Notes under the pieces: model-generated
The model's database searches: none
Seen by the model: only the letters and a program-made list of their open reading frames with translations
What the model was told of the DNA's origin: nothing
Origin: Halorubrum rubrum
GTDB taxonomy: Archaea; Halobacteriota; Halobacteria; Halobacteriales; Haloferacaceae
Direction of reading: 5' to 3'
NCBI RefSeq assembly: GCF_024494685.1
Contig: NZ_JANHDM010000003.1
Location: 124,001-188,000, forward strand
DNA length: 64,000 bases
Position numbers and translations under genes: made by a program
Shown: positions 57,122 through 64,000 of the stretch, one piece after another
Layout: each line of letters starts with the position of its first letter
Numbering within the stretch: position 1 is the first letter of the stretch

Positions 57122-58347
57122 TCGCCCGGCTGGTCGTCCACGGGCTCGTCCGTGCCGTCGCCCGAGTCCTCGTCCGGCAGCGTGAGCACGTTCTCGCGAC
57201 CCAGCCGGAACCCCTCCAACTCGCCCTCGTCGCGGAGCCCGGTCACCACCTGGCTCGTCTTGGCGGCCGTCCAGTCGAGCTCCTCGGCGACCCGCTTCTG
57301 TTTCATCCGACCTCCCTCGCGCTCGAGGAGCCGGAGCACCTGCTCCTCGTTGCTCAGAAGCTCCGCGTCGACCGGCGGCGCGTCCGCGTCGATCGAGTCG
57401 TCGGTGTCGGGTTCGTCGGTGTCCTCGGGTTCGCCGGGAGCGTCGTCCGCGACCGCCTCCGCCGGGGGTTCGTCGGCCGCGGCAGTCCCGACGGTCTCCG
57501 ACTCGACCGGCGTCGCCTCCGCCGCCGCGGACGACGACTCCCGATCGCGTCGGGAGTACGCCGCGATTCCACCGAGGACGACGAGGAGACCGACCGCGAC
57601 GAGGATCGGGAGCCCGCTCGGGACCGAGTCCACCACGGAGTCGGGACCCGCCGCGATGCGCGGCTCGCCCCCGGCGAAGTCGACCGGGCCGACCCAGACG
57701 ACCGATCCGTCTCGCGTCTCCGCGGGTTCGGGCGAGGCCGACTCCAGGTCGTGGGAGTCCGGCCACGAGACGATGAGCGAGCTCTCCTCGTCGAGGAACA
57801 TGCCGTCGACCGCGTCGCCGGCAGCGATCCGTCCGTCCTCGACGGTCGCAAACCCGCCCCAGCGGAACCGGTAGGTGACGACCCCGTACTCCTGGGGGAT
57901 CTCCCGACGCTCCGCAGTCACCGACACGTTCGAGACGCTCATCTCTCGGCCCGTGGCCGACGAGGACTCGTTTACCGTCGTCTCCATTCGCCCCCGGAAC
58001 CGATCGGAGTAGGCGTCGGGATTCGCTTCGAGGTCGGTCCGGAACTCCTCGAAGGCCCGTTCCTCGTCGCTCGTCGAGAGCCGGACCCGGTACTCGATCG
58101 TCCAGACCGCGTCGCCGTCGGCGTCGACGTCGACGGTGATCAACACGTCGTCGGGGTCGATCTCCTCCTGTTGGGCGAAGGGGTCCCCGGCGACCCCCGC
58201 GGCGCCGCCGGACGCGCAGACGAGCAGGCCGCCGACGAGGAGACCGACGACGAGGAGAGGACTGACGAGACGCCAGTCGAGCGTCGAGAGCGCCGTCGTT
58301 CGCTGCACGGCCGACACGACGCGGGGTCGGGCTAAATCGCTTCTCAT
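57118..58347 (-). CDS. Membrane-anchored HTH protein (one-component sensor, predicted)
   Basis: 409 residues. A leader helix (about 28-50) is followed by an outside domain (about 55-245) of strands with VSNVSVTAERREIPQEYGVVTYRFRW and SSLIVSWPDSHDL. A second helix, GLPILVAVGLLVVLGGIAAYS, comes next. An acidic linker leads to a C-terminal winged helix (LLSNEEQVLRLLEREGGRMKQKRVAEELDWTAAKTSQVVTGLRDEGEL). The layout is that of a transmembrane regulator with an outer sensor and an inner DNA-binding domain. It converges on the flavoprotein, with both stops in CTAG. Confidence 0.82.
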   Translation of the reverse strand: MRSDLARPRVVSAVQRTTALSTLDWRLVSPLLVVGLLVGGLLVCASGGAAGVAGDPFAQQEEIDPDDVLITVDVDADGDAVWTIEYRVRLSTSDEERAFEEFRTDLEANPDAYSDRFRGRMETTVNESSSATGREMSVSNVSVTAERREIPQEYGVVTYRFRWGGFATVEDGRIAAGDAVDGMFLDEESSLIVSWPDSHDLESASPEPAETRDGSVVWVGPVDFAGGEPRIAAGPDSVVDSVPSGLPILVAVGLLVVLGGIAAYSRRDRESSSAAAEATPVESETVGTAAADEPPAEAVADDAPGEPEDTDEPDTDDSIDADAPPVDAELLSNEEQVLRLLEREGGRMKQKRVAEELDWTAAKTSQVVTGLRDEGELEGFRLGRENVLTLPDEDSGDGTDEPVDDQPGD

Positions 58348-58389
58348 GTCCGTGGTCGGCTCCGGTCGTCCGGCACCGACGCGAGCACG

Positions 58390-59484
58390 CTACGGGCCAC
58401 CGCTCCGGTCGCCGCCGCTCGGTCCGTCCCCCGCACCCGAGCCCGGATCGGCCCCGGAGTCCGAACCGGAACCGCTCCCGGCGTCATCGTCGTCGCCGTC
58501 GCTCCCGGACGTTCCGTCGCCGCCCGGCTCGTCGTCGCCGTTCCCGTCGGTGACGTTCCCCCCGGTGCCCGTCCCGTCGTGGTCCGGTTCATCGCGTGTC
58601 GAGCCGTCGGCGGCGGACCCGTTCCGCGGTCCGGAGGCGTTGGCTCCGGGCTCGGAGGCGTCAGTTCCCGAAGGACCGCCTTCGGGGAGGTCGTCGATCG
58701 GACCGCCGCCGTCCGGACCGTCACTGCCGGGACCGCCCGGAGCGCCGACCCCGGATCCGGGCGGACCGCGGCGGTCGGGACCCATCGGCGCGCCGGTCCG
58801 GTTTCCACCTATCTCTCGGGCGATGGCGGCGGTCTCGGGACCGCTCAGTTCGCTCGCGCTCTCACGCAGGGTCCGGATCCGGTCGGCGTCGACGCCCCGC
58901 TCGACGAGCGTCTCCTCGGGCAGGCCCGCCGCGACCGCGGCGCTCCGGTTCGTCGTCCGATTCACCGTCGCCACGTGCGCCCCGATCGTCGCCGTTCGGG
59001 CGGCGTACGCGCCGGAACTCACGTTCCCCGCCTCCCGGCGTTCTCGAAGATCCCGTCTCCGCTCTCGCAGCTCCGTAAGCTGCTCCTCGTTCCGCTCGAG
59101 CTGCGCCGCGATCACGGCCGCGCGCTCCTCGTCGGTCTCCGCCTCCGCGAGCCGGATCTCGAAGGACCGCGAGGACACCTCGCCGTCGACCTCGGCCCCC
59201 TGGACGCCGACGACGCCGGAGAGCCGTTCGCCGGGGCTGAGGTCGTCCGCGGTGGATCCGCCGGAGGCGTTCGTGGCGCTCGTGTCGTTCGTGGCGTTCT
59301 CCGATCCGACCTGTGCGACCTCGTCGGTTCCCTCGCCGGCACCCGCGCCGTCGCCGGCACCCGCGCCGTCGCCGATCGCGGGCGGCGCACCGGGCTCGCC
59401 GGTCACCGCGGCTCCGAGCGGGACCATCGCGATCAGCCCCGCGACCGCCAGGGCTGCGACGAGCAACGTGATCCGTCGAGTCAT
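58390..59484 (-). CDS. Secreted Asp/Gly-rich haloarchaeal protein
   Basis: 364 residues from ATG 59484 (MTRRITLLVAALAVAGLIAMVPLG, a signal peptide); an in-frame start further upstream lacks this. Residues 85-215 contain a helical section (EIRLAEAETDEERAAVIAAQLERNEEQLTELRERRRDLRERREAG) that could be a coiled coil. The final 130 residues are Gly/Asp/Ser low complexity, rich in possible N-glycosylation sequons. It is probably exported. It lies directly upstream of the membrane-anchored HTH gene on the same strand (42-bp gap), so it may be its ligand or partner. Confidence 0.75.
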   Translation of the reverse strand: MTRRITLLVAALAVAGLIAMVPLGAAVTGEPGAPPAIGDGAGAGDGAGAGEGTDEVAQVGSENATNDTSATNASGGSTADDLSPGERLSGVVGVQGAEVDGEVSSRSFEIRLAEAETDEERAAVIAAQLERNEEQLTELRERRRDLRERREAGNVSSGAYAARTATIGAHVATVNRTTNRSAAVAAGLPEETLVERGVDADRIRTLRESASELSGPETAAIAREIGGNRTGAPMGPDRRGPPGSGVGAPGGPGSDGPDGGGPIDDLPEGGPSGTDASEPGANASGPRNGSAADGSTRDEPDHDGTGTGGNVTDGNGDDEPGGDGTSGSDGDDDDAGSGSGSDSGADPGSGAGDGPSGGDRSGGP

Positions 59485-59632
59485 ACCTTCCGATCGGCGA
59501 CCGACGCCTAAATACACCCGCACCCTTCGTTCCGGATCAAGCCCGATCAAGCCCGATTAAACCGGATGACGGCGTCGTGTCGGTTGAGCTGCCGGCTCGC
59601 GTGGACGTCGAGCGGAAACCGAGGCGGCCTGC

Positions 59633-61150
59633 TCAGTACGACTTCGCGAAGTACGCCGTCCGCTCGGCCGGGCCGCCACAGATCGCGCACGTCTCCCCGT
59701 GGCCCGCGCCGCCGTCGCTGCCGTCGTCGAGGTCGTCGTCGACGCCGTCGCCGACGAGCGGGTCGTCGTTCTCGAAGGGGACCATGACGATCTCCGCGGC
59801 CATCGGCTCCTTGATCGGTTCCTCGCAGGCCTCGTCGCCGCACCACGGCGTCTTCACGTAGCCGCCGTGCTGGCCGAGCGTGCCGAGGATCCCGGCGCGG
59901 TCGTCCGCCTCCCGAACCTCGCCGTCGAGGGTGTCCTCGGCGGCCGCGTACAGCTTCGCGTACACCGTATCGAGGTGGTCGCGGACGGTCTCGGCGACGC
60001 CCTCGCGGTCCTCGACGCGCTCTTCGCCGTCGGGACGGTGGTTCAGCGTCAGTTCGTCGTCTTCGACCTCGTAGGGGCCGATCTCGATCCGAAGGGGAAC
60101 GCCGTTGAGCTCGTGTTCGTTGAACTTGAATCCGGGGTTGCGCTCGTCGCGGTCGTCGAGTTCGACGCGGATCCCCGCCGCCTCGAGGTCGTCGGCGACG
60201 CCCTCGGCGTACGCGAGCACGTCGTCTTTCGTGTCCTCCTGCCAGATGGGGACGACGACGACCTGGGTCGGCGCAACCGTCGGCGGGAGCACGAGCCCCT
60301 GTTCGTCCGAGTGGGTCATGATCAGCGCGCCGAGCGCGCGCCAGGAGAGCCCCCACGAGGTCGTGTGGGCCGTACGCTCGTCCTCCTCGGCGTCGGAGAA
60401 GGTGATGTCGAACGCCTCCGCGAACGACTGTCCGAGGTGGTGGGAGGTCGCGCCCTGGACGGACTTCCCGTCGGGCATGAGCGCCTCGACGGTCGTCGTC
60501 GTGTCCGCGCCGGGGAACGCGTCGTGATCGGGCTTCTGGCCCTTGAGGACCGGGATCGCGAGGAAGTCCTCGTAGACGGACTCGTACTGGTCGAGCCGCG
60601 TCATCGTCTCGTTCCAGGCGTCCTCGCTCGTCGCGTGGGCGGTGTGGCCCTCCTGCCAGAGGAACTCCTTCGTCCGGAAGAACGGCTTCGTCTCGGTCGC
60701 CTCCCACCGGACGACCGAACACCACTGGTTCACCCGCAGCGGGAGGTCGCGGTGGCTCCGCACCCACTGGCTGATGTACGGCGTGATGATCGACTCGGAG
60801 GTCGGTCGCACCGCGAGCCGCTCCTCGAGCTCCTTCGTACCCGCCTCGGTCACCCACGCCACCTCGGGGTCGAACCCCTCGACGATGTCCTTCTCGCGTT
60901 CGAGGTAGGACTCGGGGATGAACATCGGGAAGTAGGCGTTCCGGACCCCGGTGTCCTTGAACTTCGCGTCGAGGAACCCCTGGAGCCGCTCCCAGACTGC
61001 GTACGCTCGCGGCCGCGTGACGATGAAGCCGCTCATGCCCTCGGGGCCGTAGTCGGCCAACCCCGCCTTCCGCACGACCTCGGCGTACCACTCGCCGGTG
61101 TTGTGTGACTTTGACTCGGTGATGCCGAGCTCCTGGTCGTCGTCGCTCAT
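59633..61150 (-). CDS. proS: Prolyl-tRNA synthetase (archaeal/eukaryal type)
   Basis: 505 residues. It charges tRNA-Pro. Class II motifs are visible: RLAVRPTSESIITPYISQWVRSHRDLPLRVNQWCSVVRWE (motif 2 region, about 113-150), FFRTKEFLWQEGHTAH and TSWGLSWRALGALIMTHSDEQGLVLPP (motif 3). The anticodon-binding region follows, then a C-terminal zinc-like domain (PWCGDEACEEPIKEP, TCAICGG) ending AYFAKSY, the archaeal-type tail. An acidic linker (DDPLVGDGVDDDLDDGS) separates the two cysteine pairs. Confidence 0.97.
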   Translation of the reverse strand: MSDDDQELGITESKSHNTGEWYAEVVRKAGLADYGPEGMSGFIVTRPRAYAVWERLQGFLDAKFKDTGVRNAYFPMFIPESYLEREKDIVEGFDPEVAWVTEAGTKELEERLAVRPTSESIITPYISQWVRSHRDLPLRVNQWCSVVRWEATETKPFFRTKEFLWQEGHTAHATSEDAWNETMTRLDQYESVYEDFLAIPVLKGQKPDHDAFPGADTTTTVEALMPDGKSVQGATSHHLGQSFAEAFDITFSDAEEDERTAHTTSWGLSWRALGALIMTHSDEQGLVLPPTVAPTQVVVVPIWQEDTKDDVLAYAEGVADDLEAAGIRVELDDRDERNPGFKFNEHELNGVPLRIEIGPYEVEDDELTLNHRPDGEERVEDREGVAETVRDHLDTVYAKLYAAAEDTLDGEVREADDRAGILGTLGQHGGYVKTPWCGDEACEEPIKEPMAAEIVMVPFENDDPLVGDGVDDDLDDGSDGGAGHGETCAICGGPAERTAYFAKSY

Positions 61151-61305
61151 TGTTCCTCACAGGGCGGGTCGCAGGCTTAAAAGGTCCGAAGGCGCGTGCG
61201 GATGCGGGGCGGGACGACCCTCCCGGTCGCCGCGGTCGGCCGATCCCGCTCGCCGGCGACCGGATCGGAGAAAGGTTAACTCCCCCGTAGGCCCTACGCT
61301 CCGGC

Positions 61306-61905
61306 ATGGACCTGTCGGGGATCCGCCGTCACGCGTCACGGTCGCTCGCGGGCCGTCGCGAGGCGGCCGTACTGGCCCCGGTGATCGAACGCGACGGGGA
61401 CGCCCACCTGCTGTTCACGAAGCGTGCCGAACACCTCGGGGAGCACCCCGGCCAGATGAGCTTCCCCGGCGGCGGCCGCGAGCCGGTCGACCGAACCCTC
61501 ACCGACACCGCGCTCCGCGAGGCGAGAGAGGAGGTCGGCATGCGTCCCGACGAGGTCGACGTCGTCGGCCGCATCGACGACACGCGGACCAGCAGCGCCT
61601 ACGCGGTCCGGCCCTTCGTCGGGGTCGCGCCCGACCGGGAGTACGTCCCCGACGAGTCGGAGGTCGCCGAAGTCGCCGTTCTCTCGGTCGCGGACCTCAC
61701 GGACCCCGCGAACTACGAGTCGGAACGGCGGATCGGTCACCCGGAGTACGGGGACCACCGCGTCCACTACTTCCACGTCGACGGCTACACCGTCTGGGGC
61801 GTGACGGGTCGGATGGTCGTCCAGCTGCTCGAGCGCACCACGGACTGGCGCGCGCCGCCCGACCCCGACCGCGTCGTCGGCCCCGAAGCCGACTTCCCGA
61901 TCTGA
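61306..61905 (+). CDS. Nudix hydrolase, CoA-pyrophosphatase type
   Basis: 199 residues. The CoA-diphosphatase signature LLFTKRAEHLGEHPGQMSFPGG (about 36-57) directly precedes the Nudix box GGGREPVDRTLTDTALREAREEVGM, which contains the catalytic REAREE core. The box follows the CoA-pyrophosphatase variant. It cleaves CoA-type pyrophosphates and similar nucleotides in the cytoplasm. The gene lies alone between divergent proS and downstream gatD, 78 bp before the latter. Confidence 0.9.
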   Translation: MDLSGIRRHASRSLAGRREAAVLAPVIERDGDAHLLFTKRAEHLGEHPGQMSFPGGGREPVDRTLTDTALREAREEVGMRPDEVDVVGRIDDTRTSSAYAVRPFVGVAPDREYVPDESEVAEVAVLSVADLTDPANYESERRIGHPEYGDHRVHYFHVDGYTVWGVTGRMVVQLLERTTDWRAPPDPDRVVGPEADFPI

Positions 61906-61983
61906 GCGGGAGAGGACGGGACGCTCCGGTCGGCCCGACCGCGAACGGCTGGATTCAAGTCCGCCGACCCGGAACCGGAGGGC

Positions 61984-63297
61984 ATGCAACCCGGAGATCG
62001 CGTCCGCGTCGACCGCGGGGACGTTACGAACGAGGGCATCCTGTTGCCCTCGACGACGCGCGACCACCTCGTCGTCAAGCTCGACGGCGGGTACAACGTC
62101 GGTATCGACCGCGAGGCGGCCGACGTGGAGGTGCTGGAGTCGGGCGCGCGCGACGTCGACGACGCCGGCGACGCCGCGGGCGAGGCGAGCGAGATCACCT
62201 TCGACGACGACCTCCCGACGGTGGCGCTCATCTCCACCGGCGGAACCATCGCCTCGACCGTCGACTACCGCACGGGCGCGGTCACGGCCCGGTTCGACGC
62301 CGAGGACGTGTTGCGGGCGGTCCCCGACCTGGCGGGCCGCGCGAACTATCGCGGCCGCGTCGTCGCCAACATCCTCTCGGAGAACATGGAGCCGCGGATC
62401 TGGCGGGACCTCGCCGAGGCGGTCCGCGAGGAGGTCGAAGCCGGGGTCGACGGCGTCGTCGTGATGCACGGAACCGACACGATGCAGTACTCCGCCTCGG
62501 CGCTCGCGTTCACGCTCGACGTCCCCGTCCCGGTCGTGTTCACGGGGAGCCAGCGCTCCGCGGACCGCCCCTCCTCGGACAACGTGATGAACGCCGTCTG
62601 CGCCGTGGAGGCCGCGAAGGCGGACCACGCCGAGACGCTGGTGTGTATGCACGCGAGCCCCTCCGACGACGTCTGCGCGCTCCACCGCGGCACCCGCGTC
62701 CGGAAGAACCACACCTCCCGGCGCGACGCCTTCGAGACGGTGGGCGCGGAGCCGCTCGGGCTCGTCGACTACGAGGCCGCCACCGAGGCGGGAGCCGACG
62801 GCGACGTCGCCGAGGAGGCGATCGCCTGGAACCGCGACCCCGTCCCGCGGGGTGACGGGGAGGGTGAAGCGGACGAGAGGACGGGGGCAGACCCCGCCAT
62901 CGCGGCCGACTTCGAGCCGGCCGTCGAGCTCGTCAAGTTCACGCCGGGGATGGACCCCGCGGCGTGGGACTACCTGGCGGGGAAAGCCGGCGTCGTGATC
63001 GAGGGGACCGGGCTCGGCCACGTCCACACCGACCTCATCCCGCGGGTCGAGTCGCTCGTCGCGGACGGGACGGTCGTCGTCATGACGAGCCAGTGTCTCG
63101 AGGGCCGGGTGTGCGACCGCGTCTACGACACCGGCCGGGACCTCCTCGACGCCGGCGTGATCGAGGCGGGCGACACCCTTCCCGGCACCGCGAAGGTGAA
63201 GCTCATGTGGGCGCTCGCGAACCTCGACGACCCCGCGGCGGCCATGCGCCGCGACCTCGCGGGCGAACTCACCGAGGAGTCGCGGCCCTGGCGGTGA
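61984..63297 (+). CDS. gatD: Glu-tRNA(Gln) amidotransferase subunit D
   Basis: 437 residues. GatD releases ammonia for GatE to turn Glu-tRNA(Gln) into Gln-tRNA(Gln), the archaeal route. An N-terminal domain with GDRVRVDRGDVTNEGILLPS precedes an asparaginase-type domain: LISTGGTIASTVDYRTGAV (82-100) holds the nucleophile Thr, HGTDTMQYSASAL (about 161-173) the second Thr-Asp, and VFTGSQRSADRPSSDN the third block. The asparaginase part carries an acidic insert (GDGEGEADERTGADP). gatE is not in the window. Confidence 0.96.
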   Translation: MQPGDRVRVDRGDVTNEGILLPSTTRDHLVVKLDGGYNVGIDREAADVEVLESGARDVDDAGDAAGEASEITFDDDLPTVALISTGGTIASTVDYRTGAVTARFDAEDVLRAVPDLAGRANYRGRVVANILSENMEPRIWRDLAEAVREEVEAGVDGVVVMHGTDTMQYSASALAFTLDVPVPVVFTGSQRSADRPSSDNVMNAVCAVEAAKADHAETLVCMHASPSDDVCALHRGTRVRKNHTSRRDAFETVGAEPLGLVDYEAATEAGADGDVAEEAIAWNRDPVPRGDGEGEADERTGADPAIAADFEPAVELVKFTPGMDPAAWDYLAGKAGVVIEGTGLGHVHTDLIPRVESLVADGTVVVMTSQCLEGRVCDRVYDTGRDLLDAGVIEAGDTLPGTAKVKLMWALANLDDPAAAMRRDLAGELTEESRPWR

Positions 63298-63307
63298 GCG
63301 GCGAGCC

Positions 63308-64000
63308 ATGAATCGGGTCGCGGTGCGGGCGGCGCGCCCCGCCGACGTCGACGCGGTCGTCGCCTTCACCGGCGACACGTGGGGCGACCGCTCCGACGAC
63401 TACGTCCCGCGGGTGTTCGCCGACTGGGTCGCGGCCGACGACGACGCGCGGCGGACGCTCGTCGCGACGGTCGCCGCGGACGACCCGGCGCTGCCCGAGG
63501 ACGACGCCACGCTCGTGACCGGCGACGGGACCGGCACGGCGGCCCCCGGCGAACCCGAGGCGGTCGTCGGCTGTATCCAGGGCGTCCGCCTCTCCGAGTG
63601 GGAGGCGTGGGCCCAGGGGATCCGCGTCCACCCCGCCGCCCGCGGGCTCGGCGCGGGCAGCCGGCTCACCCGAGCCGTCCTCCGGTGGGCGCGCGACGCA
63701 GGCGCGACCGTCTGCCGCAACATGGTGTTCTCCTGGAACGTCGCCGGCCTCGGCCAGTCGCGGGCCGCGGGGTTCGAGCCGACGACGGCGTTCCGGTTCG
63801 CCCATCCGGAACCCGCGTCGGAGGCGGATCGCGACGCCCCCGCGATCGCGGCCGTCGACGACCCGGACCCCGACGCGGCGTGGGCGTTCTGGCGGGGCAG
63901 CGACGCCCGCGCCCACCTCGACGGGCTCGCGCTCGACCCGGCCGAGTCGTGGGCGTGTTCGGAGCTCACCAGGGAGCGGCTGGCCGCGGCGGCCGCGGAG
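63308..64000 (+). CDS. GNAT N-acetyltransferase (cut by window end)
   Basis: The frame opens at ATG 63308, 10 bp after gatD, and is still open at base 64000 after 231 codons. The GNAT acetyl-CoA site appears in QGIRVHPAARGLGAGSRLTRAVLRWARDAGA (about 104-134), and CRNMVFSWNVAGLGQSRAAGFEPTTAFRF matches motif B. The second half continues with PDAAWAFWRGSDARAH. Its place just after gatD suggests co-transcription; the acetylated substrate is unknown. Confidence 0.88.
   Translation, partial: MNRVAVRAARPADVDAVVAFTGDTWGDRSDDYVPRVFADWVAADDDARRTLVATVAADDPALPEDDATLVTGDGTGTAAPGEPEAVVGCIQGVRLSEWEAWAQGIRVHPAARGLGAGSRLTRAVLRWARDAGATVCRNMVFSWNVAGLGQSRAAGFEPTTAFRFAHPEPASEADRDAPAIAAVDDPDPDAAWAFWRGSDARAHLDGLALDPAESWACSELTRERLAAAAAE

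Overview
This window is a chromosomal stretch of an extremely halophilic archaeon (class Halobacteria). The G+C content is very high, the predicted proteins are acidic (Asp/Glu-rich), and many genes start leaderless about 25-30 bp after a TATA-like box A. Archaeal markers include TFB, Trm5, GatD, an archaeal-type ProRS, archaeal Hpt, PyrB/PyrI, the archaeal-type mevalonate enzyme, halocyanins and a PGF-CTERM protein. Gene content and style resemble Halorubrum and its relatives; that genus-level guess is an inference.

1-12.3 kb: a clipped membrane protein, an SDR epimerase, a GNAT/zinc-ribbon protein, a COX4-like subunit, a ring-cleaving-dioxygenase-like VOC protein, a halocyanin, an acyl-CoA dehydrogenase, a RIO-like kinase, a wHTH regulator with a decayed halocyanin behind it, a small histidine kinase, MsrB, and the pyrB-pyrI operon. 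12.1-23 kb: a 31-residue membrane peptide, a ZIP transporter, a PAS histidine kinase, chorismate synthase, Hpt, a saccharopine-dehydrogenase-like reductase, a DJ-1/PfpI protein, a sugar nucleotidyltransferase and a macrodomain protein. 23-35 kb: an AGE-family epimerase overlapping a MenE-like ligase, UspA, TFB, a METTL5-like methyltransferase, a rhomboid protease, a ribbon-helix-helix regulator, a sulfite-oxidase-like protein, isochorismate synthase (MenF) and a PAC2 protein. MenE and MenF point to menaquinone synthesis.

35-45 kb: an RNA m5C methyltransferase with a PUA/RsmF-C-like partner, a DoxX operon, the Bax1 (DUF790) and XPB DNA-repair pair separated by three small genes, an HSL-type esterase, phosphomevalonate decarboxylase and a [2Fe-2S] ferredoxin. 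45.2-49.2 kb is the accessory patch. It holds a broken thermonuclease-like lipoprotein, a visibly AT-richer gene of unknown function, a second intact halocyanin lying between two 38-bp copies of an IS200/IS605-type end hairpin, a tRNA-Thr(CGT), and a 580-bp stretch without a convincing gene but with a strong orphan promoter.

49-64 kb: a half-size EamA transporter preceded by a possible leader peptide, Trm5, a BtuF/BtuC/BtuD-type cobalamin/iron-chelate ABC system with divergent promoters, a threonine-synthase paralogue lacking the PLP lysine, a phytoene-desaturase-like flavoprotein, a membrane-tethered HTH protein next to a secreted Asp/Gly-rich protein, ProRS, a CoA-pyrophosphatase-type Nudix enzyme, GatD, and a GNAT protein running off the end.

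I found no CRISPR array, complete transposase or rRNA. The most unusual observations are the IS605-like end hairpins that supply the stop codons of upstream genes, the catalytic-lysine-free threonine synthase paralogue, and the run of four perfect hairpins at 1222-1309.
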